Assembly: GCF_022811685.1 (NCBI RefSeq) | Contig: NZ_CP094532.1 | Location: 62,001 to 126,000, forward strand | Reading direction: 5' to 3' | Origin: Chryseobacterium suipulveris | GTDB taxonomy: Bacteria > Bacteroidota > Bacteroidia > Flavobacteriales > Weeksellaceae | Length of the DNA: 64,000 bases | In this document: positions 34,547 through 42,238 of the stretch, one piece after another | Layout: each line of letters begins with the position of its first letter | Position numbering within the stretch: position 1 is the stretch's first letter | Notes under the pieces: model-generated | Told to the model about the DNA's origin: nothing | What the model saw: the letters and a program-made list of their open reading frames with translations, nothing else | Database searches by the model: none | Made by a program: the position numbers and the translations under genes

Positions 34547-35398
34547 ATGGCATTTGACTGGTTCAAAAGAAAAGCACAAAATATCACGACTTCAACCGAG
34601 GACAAGAAAGATGTTCCAAAAGGACTTTGGCATCAAACTCCAACCGGGAAGATCATCGAGCACGAAGAACTGAAGGCAAACAACTACGTTTCTCCGGAAG
34701 ACGGTTTCCACGTGAGAATCGGCAGTAACGAGTTTTACTCCATTCTTTTCGACGACAACAAATACACCGAGCTCGACGCGGGTGTTGAAAGTGTCGATAT
34801 GCTGAACTTTAAAGATACCAAGTCCTACACCGACCGATTGAAAGAAGTGAAGCAGAAAACCAAACTGAACGACTCTATCAGAAACGCGGTCGGAAAAGTA
34901 AACGGAACCGAGATGGTGATTTCCTGTATGGATTTCGCTTTTATCGGTGGTTCGCTCGGTTCGGTAATGGGCGAAAAAATCCGAAGAGCCGTAGATTACT
35001 GTATCAAAAACAAACTTCCGTACATGATCATCTGTCAATCGGGTGGAGCGAGAATGCAGGAAGCGACCTATTCACTGATGCAGCTGGCAAAAGTGCAGTC
35101 GAAACTGGCGCAACTCTCGGAAGCGGGATTGCTTTACATCGCGTATCTGTGCGACCCGACTTTCGGAGGAATTACCGCATCGTTTGCAATGACTGCAGAT
35201 ATCATTATGGCGGAACCTGGAGCTTTGATCGGTTTTGCAGGACCGAGAGTAATCCGCGAAACCATCGGTAAAGATTTGCCGGAAGGTTTCCAAACTTCGG
35301 AATTCCTTCAGGAAAAAGGTTTCGTAGATTTCATCGTGAAAAGAACCGAAATCAAACAAAAGGTTTCACAAACTGTGACGCTGCTTACCAACGCATAA
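34547..35398 (+). CDS. accD: acetyl-CoA carboxylase carboxyltransferase beta subunit, no zinc ribbon
   Basis: Beta subunit of the carboxyltransferase that makes malonyl-CoA for fatty acid synthesis. The crotonase-type core shows [32 protein letters not shown] and [12 protein letters not shown], ending with the family C-terminus (283 residues). In E. coli the N-terminus carries a four-Cys zinc ribbon. Here the matching segment (about residues 24-58, [18 protein letters not shown]) has no Cys at all. The accA partner is not in this window. Confidence 0.94.
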   Translation: MAFDWFKRKAQNITTSTEDKKDVPKGLWHQTPTGKIIEHEELKANNYVSPEDGFHVRIGSNEFYSILFDDNKYTELDAGVESVDMLNFKDTKSYTDRLKEVKQKTKLNDSIRNAVGKVNGTEMVISCMDFAFIGGSLGSVMGEKIRRAVDYCIKNKLPYMIICQSGGARMQEATYSLMQLAKVQSKLAQLSEAGLLYIAYLCDPTFGGITASFAMTADIIMAEPGALIGFAGPRVIRETIGKDLPEGFQTSEFLQEKGFVDFIVKRTEIKQKVSQTVTLLTNA

Positions 35399-35421
35399 AA
35401 TCATTTGTAACAAATACTGAA

Positions 35422-35450
35422 AAATCTCACCTAATTGGGTGAGATTTCTT
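35422..35450 (+). terminator. intrinsic terminator of accD
   Basis: Stem AAATCTCACC/GGGTGAGATTT with a short loop and TCTTTT tail. It ends 2 bp before the next start codon, so the downstream gene has almost no leader outside the hairpin. Confidence 0.85.
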
Positions 35451-35452
35451 TT

Positions 35453-35968
35453 ATGAGAAGAATAACGGTCATATTACTGAACACACTCAGAACTTTGAGT
35501 TTCGAAAAGCTGCTGAAGCTTGCCAAACTTGCGGTTCCGCATCCACTGTTTTCAATCCTCGGATTTTACGCGACTGTGAAAAGTTTTGTGGTAGCGCAAA
35601 AATACTTTCCAAAAACCAACTCCAACAACGGGATCGGAAACGCGTTCCGACATGCATTGTGGACGGGACTGATCATGATGTACGGCTGCAAAATTTCATC
35701 ACCAAAAAAAGCGCTGAGTTTTTGTAAAAGGATGACCGACCTTCACGAAGAACTTTTCCCAAACGAGCCATTGGAAAAGAAAATGGATCTGCATAACAAC
35801 CAAGTCGGAATGGATCTTTTTATGGAAATGCTGCAAGGAATCCACCGCCAGTTTTTTGAAACTAACTTTTTAGTTGACAAGATTCTAGAGAAGACAAAAA
35901 CCGCGAAAATCCTCGAAAACTTAGATGACGATTTCGGGAATGACCTGGTTTATCTTAAGACAGATTAA
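35453..35968 (+). CDS. DUF6973-like conserved protein
   Basis: Protein of 171 residues with a hydrophobic N-terminal region (about 20-45) and a conserved core NGIGNAFRHALWTGLIMMYG, then TDLHEELFPN and MDLHNNQVGMDLF. The spaced His and Glu residues (FRHA, LHEE, LHNN) look like a metal or catalytic site, matching the DUF6973 pattern as I recall it. The start was placed after the accD terminator; an in-frame start six codons earlier would lie in the hairpin. The function is unknown. Confidence 0.7.
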   Translation: MRRITVILLNTLRTLSFEKLLKLAKLAVPHPLFSILGFYATVKSFVVAQKYFPKTNSNNGIGNAFRHALWTGLIMMYGCKISSPKKALSFCKRMTDLHEELFPNEPLEKKMDLHNNQVGMDLFMEMLQGIHRQFFETNFLVDKILEKTKTAKILENLDDDFGNDLVYLKTD

Positions 35969-36006
35969 AGTTTGTTAAAGTTGATTATTACTGCTGTTTT
36001 TTGGAC

Positions 36007-36014
36007 TAAATTTG
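36007..36014 (+). promoter_or_regulatory. -7 promoter element for the DinB-like gene
   Basis: TAAATTTG (TAnnTTTG), 16 bp before the ATG at 36031. Confidence 0.45.
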
Positions 36015-36030
36015 AATAAAAATTTACCCA

Positions 36031-36534
36031 ATGATCAAGCAAGGACTTTTAAACGAATTCAATTACGAAGCTGAAAACACACGAAAATTGCTAAAGGCAA
36101 TTCCCGATTCGGCGCTGGATTACCGTCCGCAACCGCATCTGTGGTCAGTTGCACAACTCGCTTCACACATTGCCAACATTTACACCTGGTTCGACGGGAC
36201 CTTTAATTACGATACTTTCGATATCGGAAATCTCGAAAGGGTAGAGTATGATTTGACGAGCGCTGCAGATATTCTCGCCAAATTTGAAGGCCATTATCAG
36301 GAAGCTAAAAAAGTTCTGGAGAATTCCGACGAATCTACTTATATGAACGATTGGAAAATGGTTGCAGGAGAAAACGTGCTGATTCCCGCTTCACCGAAAA
36401 TTGCGATGGTTAGAGGGTTTTTGTTCAACCACCTTTACCATCACCGTGGTGAATTGGTGGCGCATCTTCGCGCAGCTGGTTATCCTGTTCCGGGACTTTA
36501 CGGGCCGACTTATGAAGATTCACAGAAAAGATAA
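36031..36534 (+). CDS. DinB family protein
   Basis: Protein of 167 residues with the DinB four-helix fold, often a metal-dependent thiol transferase in Gram-positives. The three His ligands fit AQLASHIANIY (about 49) and FNHLYHHRGELVAHLRAAG (about 134-150). The closing segment PVPGLYGPTYED is typical of Bacteroidota members. No operon partner. The true substrate is unknown. Confidence 0.88.
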   Translation: MIKQGLLNEFNYEAENTRKLLKAIPDSALDYRPQPHLWSVAQLASHIANIYTWFDGTFNYDTFDIGNLERVEYDLTSAADILAKFEGHYQEAKKVLENSDESTYMNDWKMVAGENVLIPASPKIAMVRGFLFNHLYHHRGELVAHLRAAGYPVPGLYGPTYEDSQKR

Positions 36535-36539
36535 AAAGA

Positions 36540-36564
36540 AAAAACCATCGAAAAGATGGTTTTT
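36540..36564. terminator. bidirectional intrinsic terminator
   Basis: Stem AAAAACCATC/GATGGTTTTT with loop GAAAA, between two convergent genes. Confidence 0.85.
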
Positions 36565-36588
36565 CCGTTTAAATATTTCCCCAAAAAA

Positions 36589-37098
36589 TTATTTTGAGAT
36601 ATCGAATGAAGCACCAACCGCTACATTGAATTGGTTGTGCAAGAATTCGTAATTGGAGATATTTTGCTTATACTTTGCAATCGGGAACTGGATTTCTGTG
36701 AACAGTCCGAAACCTTTGTCAAAGAAATATCTTGCTCCAACGTGACCACCAAAATTCTTAAGACCTAAGTCCAGTCCTGGGTAAATATCAACATTGTTTG
36801 GCAATCCGATCACTTTTCCGAGGTGAGCGCTTGCTCTTGCTTTTACGTCGAATCTTTGATCAGCAGATGGTTTGTCAACATTTGGTAATTCTTTAAATCC
36901 TAAAATATAACCACCGACTGCACCGATTGAGAAACTTTCTCCCAAACCATAATCCAAAGATACCTGGATTCCTGTTCCCCATTTCTGGAAGTTTGCACCA
37001 ACTTGTGCCTTTAAATCTCCTGCTCCTTTGAAAGCGTCTGTTTGTGCATTTGCCATTCCGAAGAAAGCAACCATAGAAGCCAAAAATAATTTTTTCAT
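36589..37098 (-). CDS. outer membrane beta-barrel protein (DUF6646-like)
   Basis: Protein of 169 residues with a signal peptide (MKKLFLASMVAFFGMANAQ) and alternating beta strands (DLKAQVGANFQKWGTGIQVSL, FSIGAVGGYILGF, YPGLDLGLKNFGGHVGARYFF). The last strand is FNVAVGASFDISK. The sequence fits the DUF6646 outer-membrane family of Flavobacteriia. It has its own promoter 26 bp upstream. The function is unknown. Confidence 0.78.
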   Translation of the reverse strand: MKKLFLASMVAFFGMANAQTDAFKGAGDLKAQVGANFQKWGTGIQVSLDYGLGESFSIGAVGGYILGFKELPNVDKPSADQRFDVKARASAHLGKVIGLPNNVDIYPGLDLGLKNFGGHVGARYFFDKGFGLFTEIQFPIAKYKQNISNYEFLHNQFNVAVGASFDISK

Positions 37099-37124
37099 AA
37101 TTTCTTATTTTAATTTTTAGGGTG

Positions 37125-37132
37125 CAAAGATA
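37125..37132 (-). promoter_or_regulatory. -7 promoter element
   Basis: TATCTTTG on the minus strand, 26 bp before the start of the DUF6646-like gene. Confidence 0.5.
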
Positions 37133-37150
37133 GATTTTATAGAACAAATG

Positions 37151-38389
37151 CTATTTTGCAGATATTTTATAGAGTTTACCGCTGTCAGAAACGGCGTAAA
37201 GGTTTCCGTCCTGTCCGTTCAAAATATCACGGATTCTGTCGTTTTGGTCTTCAAGTAGCCATTCTTCGCCAACAACTTTATTATTTTTAATAATGAGTCG
37301 AATAATTTTCTGTCCGCTAAGGCAACCCAGAAACAGATTGTTTTTCCATTCAGAAATAGTTCCGGTATAGAAATCCATTCCGCTCATCGAAATGGATGGA
37401 TCCCAATAGTAAACCGGTTGTTCAGTTCCAGTTTTTTGTGTGGTTCCGTTATTGATTTTTTTGCCGCTGTACTCGATTCCATAAGTCACATCGCCCCATC
37501 CGTAATTTTTTCCGGGTTGAATGAGGTTGAGTTCGTCACCACCTTTCGGTCCCATTTCGGCTTCCCAAAGCTGGCCTTTTTCATCCATCGCCAAACCTTG
37601 CGGATTTCGGTGTCCGGTGGAAAAGATTTCTGGTTTCCATCCTGAAACGGTTTGATTTCCCGGAGCTGGTTTTCCATCTTTGGTGATTTTTAAAACTTTA
37701 CCGAGGTAGGAATCCTGTTTTTGCGCAAAAGGTCTTGTTTTCAAATCAGAGCGTTCACCGGTACTTACAAAAAGATTTCCGTCGTGATCAAAAACGAGTC
37801 GGCTTCCGTAATGTAATCTTCCGTCGTAACTTGGTGTCGCGCGGAAAATTACTGTCGGGTTTTCAATTTTTTTCTCATCTGCAGAAAGTTTTCCTTTTGC
37901 CACCGCAGTGTGATTCCCTCCAGAAACGGGTTCTGAAAAACTCCAGAAAATCATTCGGTTATTTTTAAAATCAGGATCGAGAGCGACATCTAAAAGTCCA
38001 CCTTGTCCTCTTGCATCAACTTTTGGGAAACCTTCTATTTTAGTAATGGTTTTTCCATCTGCGGAAACGATATTCATAAAACCAGATTTTTCGGTAATCA
38101 AAAATCTACCATCTGATAAATTGGTAATTCCCCACGGTTTCCCCAGATTGGTATTGATGACTTCCACTTTAGAAGGACTTGCAGTTTTCACCCCCTGAAT
38201 TCTTGTCTGTCCAGAAAATACAGGTTTATATTCAGGCGAATTGGGGTTTGAGGTTTCCGGATTCGGGAGCGACCCGGTTTCTGTTGGTACCGTTTCAGTT
38301 TTGTTGTTTTGTGATTTTGAGTTTCCGCCGCAGGACATCAAAAGAATTGCCATTAATAACGAAAAACTTCTGCCGATATAGTATTTCAT
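37151..38389 (-). CDS. PQQ-dependent sugar dehydrogenase-like lipoprotein
   Basis: Periplasmic or surface lipoprotein of 412 residues; signal with lipobox LLMSCGG (Cys20). A low-complexity linker rich in Asn, Ser and Thr is followed by a six-bladed beta-propeller of the glucose/sorbosone dehydrogenase type. Visible blade motifs are LGKPWGITNLSDGRFLITE, GQGGLLDVALDPDF, HYGSRLVFDHDGNLFVSTGER, GHRNPQGLAMD, MGPKGGDELN, and RIRDILNGQDGNLYAVSD near the end. These enzymes oxidise aldose sugars with PQQ. Whether PQQ is made by this cell is not seen here. Confidence 0.88.
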   Translation of the reverse strand: MKYYIGRSFSLLMAILLMSCGGNSKSQNNKTETVPTETGSLPNPETSNPNSPEYKPVFSGQTRIQGVKTASPSKVEVINTNLGKPWGITNLSDGRFLITEKSGFMNIVSADGKTITKIEGFPKVDARGQGGLLDVALDPDFKNNRMIFWSFSEPVSGGNHTAVAKGKLSADEKKIENPTVIFRATPSYDGRLHYGSRLVFDHDGNLFVSTGERSDLKTRPFAQKQDSYLGKVLKITKDGKPAPGNQTVSGWKPEIFSTGHRNPQGLAMDEKGQLWEAEMGPKGGDELNLIQPGKNYGWGDVTYGIEYSGKKINNGTTQKTGTEQPVYYWDPSISMSGMDFYTGTISEWKNNLFLGCLSGQKIIRLIIKNNKVVGEEWLLEDQNDRIRDILNGQDGNLYAVSDSGKLYKISAK

Positions 38390-38584
38390 AAAAGGGATTT
38401 CTCTGATTTACAGCAACAATTGTTCCTTATGAATGAAAATTTGATGTCGAATTTCATTAAAGTAAATCTTATCAAAATATTTAGGATGACTTACCAACAT
38501 TCTAAACAATTGGCTTTAAAAAAGATAGCCCAAGTTCAACAATTTTTGTTAATTACTAAAATATTCCGAGCTGATAAATTTTTT

Positions 38585-38592
38585 TACCTTTG
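38585..38592 (+). promoter_or_regulatory. -7 promoter element, 4 bp from the start codon
   Basis: TACCTTTG then TCAC then the dnaB ATG at 38597. It supports that start over in-frame ATGs further upstream. Confidence 0.55.
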
Positions 38593-38596
38593 TCAC

Positions 38597-40183
38597 ATGG
38601 CTCAGAAGGATACATTATCGTCATTAATACACGGTAATTTTGCAAAGGAACTTTCAATCTCCGACGGCAAAATGCCGCCCAACGCAGTAGATTTTGAAAA
38701 ACTCGTCATAGGAACTTTTTTGATCGACAAAAAAGGACTCGATCACTCTATCGATTTATTGACACCTGAAGTTTTTTACGATCCGCGACATCAGGAAATT
38801 TTCCGGGCGATCCTGAAACTGTTTGAAGGAAACCACCCTGTAGATTTGATGACTGTAATCCAGGAATTGAAAAAAACAGAACGCCTCGGTTTTGCGGGAG
38901 GTGATCACTATATCATCGATTTGACGATGGGCGTTTCTTCGAGTGCGCATATCGAATACCACGTTCGTGTGATTCTTGAAAAATTCATTTTGAGATGTCT
39001 GATTAATGTTTCCGCAAATGTAATCGACAGCTCCTACAAAGAATCCACCGACGTTTTCGAACTTCTCGATAAAGCGGAACAAAGCTTTTTCGAAATCACC
39101 AACGGAACCATCAAGAAAGGTTTTGATACGGCAAACTCTCTGGTAAAGCAAGCCATTGACACCATTAAATCTTTAAAAGACAAGGAAGGACTTTCGGGAA
39201 TTCCATCGGGATTTCGAGATATCGACAAAGAAACCGGTGGTTGGCAAAACTCCGACCTGATCATCATCGCGGCTCGTCCGGCGATGGGAAAAACAGCATT
39301 CCTACTTTCCATGGCGAGAAATATCGCGGTGCAGCACAAAATTCCATTGGCGTTATTTTCTCTGGAAATGGCTTCCGTTCAGTTGATTACGAGAATGATC
39401 GCCTCTGAAACCGGGATCTCTTCAGAAAAATTAAGAAAGGGACAGATGAGTGATGAAGAATGGCAACGACTCTTCTCAAACGTTTCCGAACTTGAAAATG
39501 CACCTTTATATATTGACGAAACCCCGTCGCTTTCCGTTTTCGATTTTCGGGCAAAATGCCGTAGATTGGTGATGCAGCACGGCGTGAAAATCATTATGGT
39601 CGATTATCTGCAGCTGATGACCGCCAATTCCGGAAAAGGTGGAGCAGGAAACCGAGAGCAGGAAATTGCTATGATTTCACGCTCATTAAAAGCGATCGCA
39701 AAAGAACTGAATGTCCCTGTAATTGCTCTTTCCCAGCTTTCAAGAAGTGTGGAAACCAGACCTGGAAAAAGGCCGCAACTTTCCGACCTTCGGGAATCCG
39801 GAGCGATTGAGCAGGATGCGGATATCGTTTCATTTATTTTCCGTCCTGAATATTACAAGATTCCAACTTGGGATAATGATGAAGACGGCATGGAAACTTC
39901 TACTGAAAACCAGGCGGAACTCATCATCGCAAAACACCGAAACGGTGCAACTGCCGATGTGAGAATGTCTTTCTATAAAAACATCGCAAAATTTGCCGAC
40001 CTCGATTTGTTTGGAAGCGGGTATGGATATCAACCTTCAAACTTCGGACAGCAGGAGGAACCAAGCGGTTTCGAAAGAATCAAAACGACCATCGATCCGG
40101 GAGCTGCGTTTGATTTGCCAAACCAGAATCTTTCCGGCTCATCAATGAACGATTTGGATGACGACGATGATTTTATGTACTAA
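38597..40183 (+). CDS. dnaB: replicative DNA helicase DnaB
   Basis: Hexameric helicase that unwinds DNA ahead of the replisome. The N-terminal domain lies at about residues 25-130 (MPPNAVDFEKLVIGTFLID). The RecA-like core has Walker A IAARPAMGKTAF (about 233), Walker B VKIIMVDYLQLM (about 335) and the sensor region LSQLSRSVETRPGKRPQLSDL. At 528 residues it is complete, with an acidic tail DLDDDDDFMY. The start at 38597 fits the family and sits 4 bp after a -7 element; the long upstream extension is not coding. No intein was seen. Confidence 0.96.
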   Translation: MAQKDTLSSLIHGNFAKELSISDGKMPPNAVDFEKLVIGTFLIDKKGLDHSIDLLTPEVFYDPRHQEIFRAILKLFEGNHPVDLMTVIQELKKTERLGFAGGDHYIIDLTMGVSSSAHIEYHVRVILEKFILRCLINVSANVIDSSYKESTDVFELLDKAEQSFFEITNGTIKKGFDTANSLVKQAIDTIKSLKDKEGLSGIPSGFRDIDKETGGWQNSDLIIIAARPAMGKTAFLLSMARNIAVQHKIPLALFSLEMASVQLITRMIASETGISSEKLRKGQMSDEEWQRLFSNVSELENAPLYIDETPSLSVFDFRAKCRRLVMQHGVKIIMVDYLQLMTANSGKGGAGNREQEIAMISRSLKAIAKELNVPVIALSQLSRSVETRPGKRPQLSDLRESGAIEQDADIVSFIFRPEYYKIPTWDNDEDGMETSTENQAELIIAKHRNGATADVRMSFYKNIAKFADLDLFGSGYGYQPSNFGQQEEPSGFERIKTTIDPGAAFDLPNQNLSGSSMNDLDDDDDFMY

Positions 40184-40190
40184 TCCCTAA

Positions 40191-40298
40191 TTTACCAATC
40201 TAACAATTTACCAATTTACCAATGTAACAATTTACCAATCTGATTGATAGATAGTACATTTCTAAATTGTTACATTGTTACATTTATTCATTGTTATA
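40191..40298. repeat. inverted period-8 repeat arms
   Basis: Left arm TTTACCAA-type units x6 in exact 8-bp register (40191-40238). Right arm TTGTTACA-type units x4 (40267-40298), complementary to the TGTAACAA unit on the left. The 15-bp stem 40220-40234/40263-40277 is perfect. The block fills the whole gap between dnaB and the rnhA start. Confidence 0.85.
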
Positions 40299-40781
40299 TT
40301 GAAAATAGAAATCTTCACCGACGGAGCTTGCAGCGGAAATCCCGGAAAAGGCGGTTACGGAATTCTGATGCGCGTTCCCGAAAAGAATTATCAGAAAACG
40401 TATTCTAAAGGTTTCCGGAAAACCACCAACAACCGGATGGAGCTTCTCGCGGTAATTGTCGCATTAGAAAAACTGAAATCCTCAGAAAACGAAATCCACA
40501 TTTTTACGGACAGCAAATATGTTTCTGAAGCCATTAACCAAAAATGGATTTTCGGCTGGGTGAAAAAAGGGTTCGCAAAACAAAAAAATCCTGATTTGTG
40601 GAAAAGATTTTATCCTCTATTTAAACTTCACCACCCTACTTTCCACTGGGTGAAAGGTCACGCCGGACATCCTGAAAACGAAATCTGCGACCAACTTGCG
40701 GTGAAAGCATCACAATCCGAAAACCTGGAAATTGATGAATTTTTTGAAAATCCCAGTGATGGCGGATTATTTGATAAGTAA
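40299..40781 (+). CDS. rnhA: ribonuclease HI
   Basis: Cleaves the RNA strand of RNA-DNA hybrids. The 160-residue protein has all four acidic active-site residues: FTDGACSGNPG, NNRMELLAV, FTDSKYV and ENEICDQLA, plus the His in KGHAGHPEN. The start was placed at TTG (40299), which gives the normal MKIEIFTDG N-terminus. No ATG is available in frame, and the sequence before it belongs to a repeat arm. Its TTG start and repeat-filled leader are unusual. Confidence 0.93.
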   Translation: MKIEIFTDGACSGNPGKGGYGILMRVPEKNYQKTYSKGFRKTTNNRMELLAVIVALEKLKSSENEIHIFTDSKYVSEAINQKWIFGWVKKGFAKQKNPDLWKRFYPLFKLHHPTFHWVKGHAGHPENEICDQLAVKASQSENLEIDEFFENPSDGGLFDK

Positions 40782-40927
40782 CCTATGCATTAAGTAAAAG
40801 ATTTTCAATTATTTAGCTTATGATTTAGAGGGCAAAGGTGACGAATAAATTCGTTTTGAAGCTTTCGCTTAATCAAATTCACTTGCGAATCCGTTTTATT
40901 CCAAAACAGCAAAACTCAAATTCAAAA

Positions 40928-40976
40928 TTCCGTATTTCATATTTTATATTCCGTATTTCGTATTTCGACATTCGTT
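40928..40976 (+). repeat. heptamer tandem array (x7)
   Basis: TTCCGTA, TTTCATA, TTTTATA, TTCCGTA, TTTCGTA, TTTCGAC, ATTCGTT in strict 7-bp register. It ends 7 bp before the -7 element of the nitroreductase gene and lies in the 214-bp gap after rnhA. Nothing else was seen in that gap. Confidence 0.8.
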
Positions 40977-40983
40977 CTTTTCT

Positions 40984-40991
40984 TATCTTTG
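40984..40991 (+). promoter_or_regulatory. -7 promoter element, 4 bp from the start codon
   Basis: TATCTTTG then TTAG then the ATG of the nitroreductase gene. Confidence 0.55.
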
Positions 40992-40995
40992 TTAG

Positions 40996-41625
40996 ATGAA
41001 TTACATTGAATCTTTAGAGAAGCGGTACTCCGTAAAAAAATTTGATTCTACGAAAAAGGTGGAACCCGAGGTTTTGGAAAATATTCTGGAAGCAGGGCGG
41101 CTTTCTGCAAGTTCGCTTGGTTTGCAGCCGTATAAAATTTATGTGATTGAGAATCCCGAAATCCTAAAACGGCTTCAGGACGCATTTTATAATCCATCGC
41201 AGATCACGACCTGTTCGCACCTGATCGTCATCTCTGCAAAACGCGATATCGAGGAGCAGTATATCGACGGATATTTCCGCCACATCAGCGACGTGAGAAA
41301 TGTGACGATGCATACTTTGGAGGGTTTCCGAAACAGCATCATGAGTTTCCGCGACAATATCGAGAAAGAAAATTTGCTCCACTGGAACGAGAAGCAGGCG
41401 TATATTGTTTTGGCCAACCTGATGTTTGCGGCTGCACTGGAAAACGTGGACTCATCGCCGATGGAAGGTTTCCGCCCAGAAGTGATTGTAGAAACTTTGG
41501 GACTCGACGAAGCAAAGGAAAAAGTGAGCGTAACGCTGGCTTTAGGTTACCGCTCGGAAGACGATCCATTCCAGCAGATGAAGAAAGTGCGCAAACCGGG
41601 CGACAAACTTTTTAAGTATATTTAA
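40996..41625 (+). CDS. NAD(P)H-dependent nitroreductase family oxidoreductase
   Basis: FMN-dependent oxidoreductase of 209 residues. The FMN-binding start RYSVKKFDSTKKVEPEVLENILEAGRLSASSLGLQPYKIYV (read in parts) matches NfsB-type proteins. The segment PMEGFRPEVI and the ending LGYRSEDDPFQQMKKVRKP are also typical. It reduces nitro compounds or quinones. It is a single-gene unit with an apparently leaderless promoter. Confidence 0.9.
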   Translation: MNYIESLEKRYSVKKFDSTKKVEPEVLENILEAGRLSASSLGLQPYKIYVIENPEILKRLQDAFYNPSQITTCSHLIVISAKRDIEEQYIDGYFRHISDVRNVTMHTLEGFRNSIMSFRDNIEKENLLHWNEKQAYIVLANLMFAAALENVDSSPMEGFRPEVIVETLGLDEAKEKVSVTLALGYRSEDDPFQQMKKVRKPGDKLFKYI

Positions 41626-41651
41626 AGTTGAATAAAAAACGAAATCACAAG

Positions 41652-41876
41652 ATGAATGCAATTAGAAAAATCGTTGAGGTAAAAAACCACGAGTTAAAAA
41701 TCAAACATCCTGATAGTTTCGACTCCGAATATGCTGAAGTGATTATTTTTCCGAAGGAGGAAGAAAGTAAATTTGATATTTCGGATGAAGAGAAGCAAGT
41801 AATTCTCGGCAGGATCAAGAACTCGGACCCGACGAAATTCAGACCTTGGAGAGAACTCCGCGAAAAGTATCTGTAA
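41652..41876 (+). CDS. antitoxin of a ParE-like module
   Basis: Protein of 74 residues with a short beta-rich start (MNAIRKIVEVKNHELKIKHP) and an acidic C-terminal helix ending RPWRELREKYL. It fits antitoxins paired with ParE/RelE toxins in Bacteroidota. The stop TAA overlaps the ATG of the toxin (TAATG). The start at 41652 was chosen as the first ATG. It appears intact while its toxin partner is broken. Confidence 0.7.
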   Translation: MNAIRKIVEVKNHELKIKHPDSFDSEYAEVIIFPKEEESKFDISDEEKQVILGRIKNSDPTKFRPWRELREKYL

Positions 41877-42169
41877 TGTTTACCATTCTCCTTTCCGAAG
41901 AAGCGTAGCTTGATTTAGACGATGTAATGGATTTCTACTCCAATATTTCTGTCGAACTCGGAATTCACTTTATGTCCAATCTTGATTATTGTTTGCTTCA
42001 GATGGAGACGATGCCCTACTTTCAGAAACGCTACCAACAAATCAGGATTAGAAAGATAAGAAAGTTCCCCGTCTTGTTACATTTTGTTCTTTCTGAAACT
42101 ACAAAAACAGTAATTATTTTTGAAATTCGGTTTGCAAAAGAAGACCCCGAAAAAAGAATAAAGCTTTAA
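41876..42169 (+). pseudogene. ParE-like toxin with a nonsense codon
   Basis: Reads MFTILLSEEA, then TAG at 41906-41908, then LDLDDVMDFYSNISVELGI and onward to FEIRFAKEDPEKRIKL. The whole frame otherwise fits a full-length ParE/RelE toxin, including the usual RYQQIRIRKIRKFPVLLHF core. A single base change (for example from TTG) explains the stop. Reinitiation at ATG 41927 would lose the first helix. Translation would start at the antitoxin stop. Confidence 0.85.
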
Positions 42170-42200
42170 TATTAAACCCTTACAATAGTTTGCATTCGTC

Positions 42201-42228
42201 AAACTTCAAACTTTAAACCTCAAACTTC
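42201..42228 (+). repeat. heptamer leader repeat (x4)
   Basis: AAACTTC, AAACTTT, AAACCTC, AAACTTC in exact register, ending 10 bp before the nadB ATG. Confidence 0.8.
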
Positions 42229-42238
42229 ATATCCTTCA

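Noticed and set aside
38420-38596. Upstream start for dnaB adding 59 residues
   Set aside because: The extension has no family match and lies upstream of the -7 element. MAQKDTLSS at 38597 fits the family.
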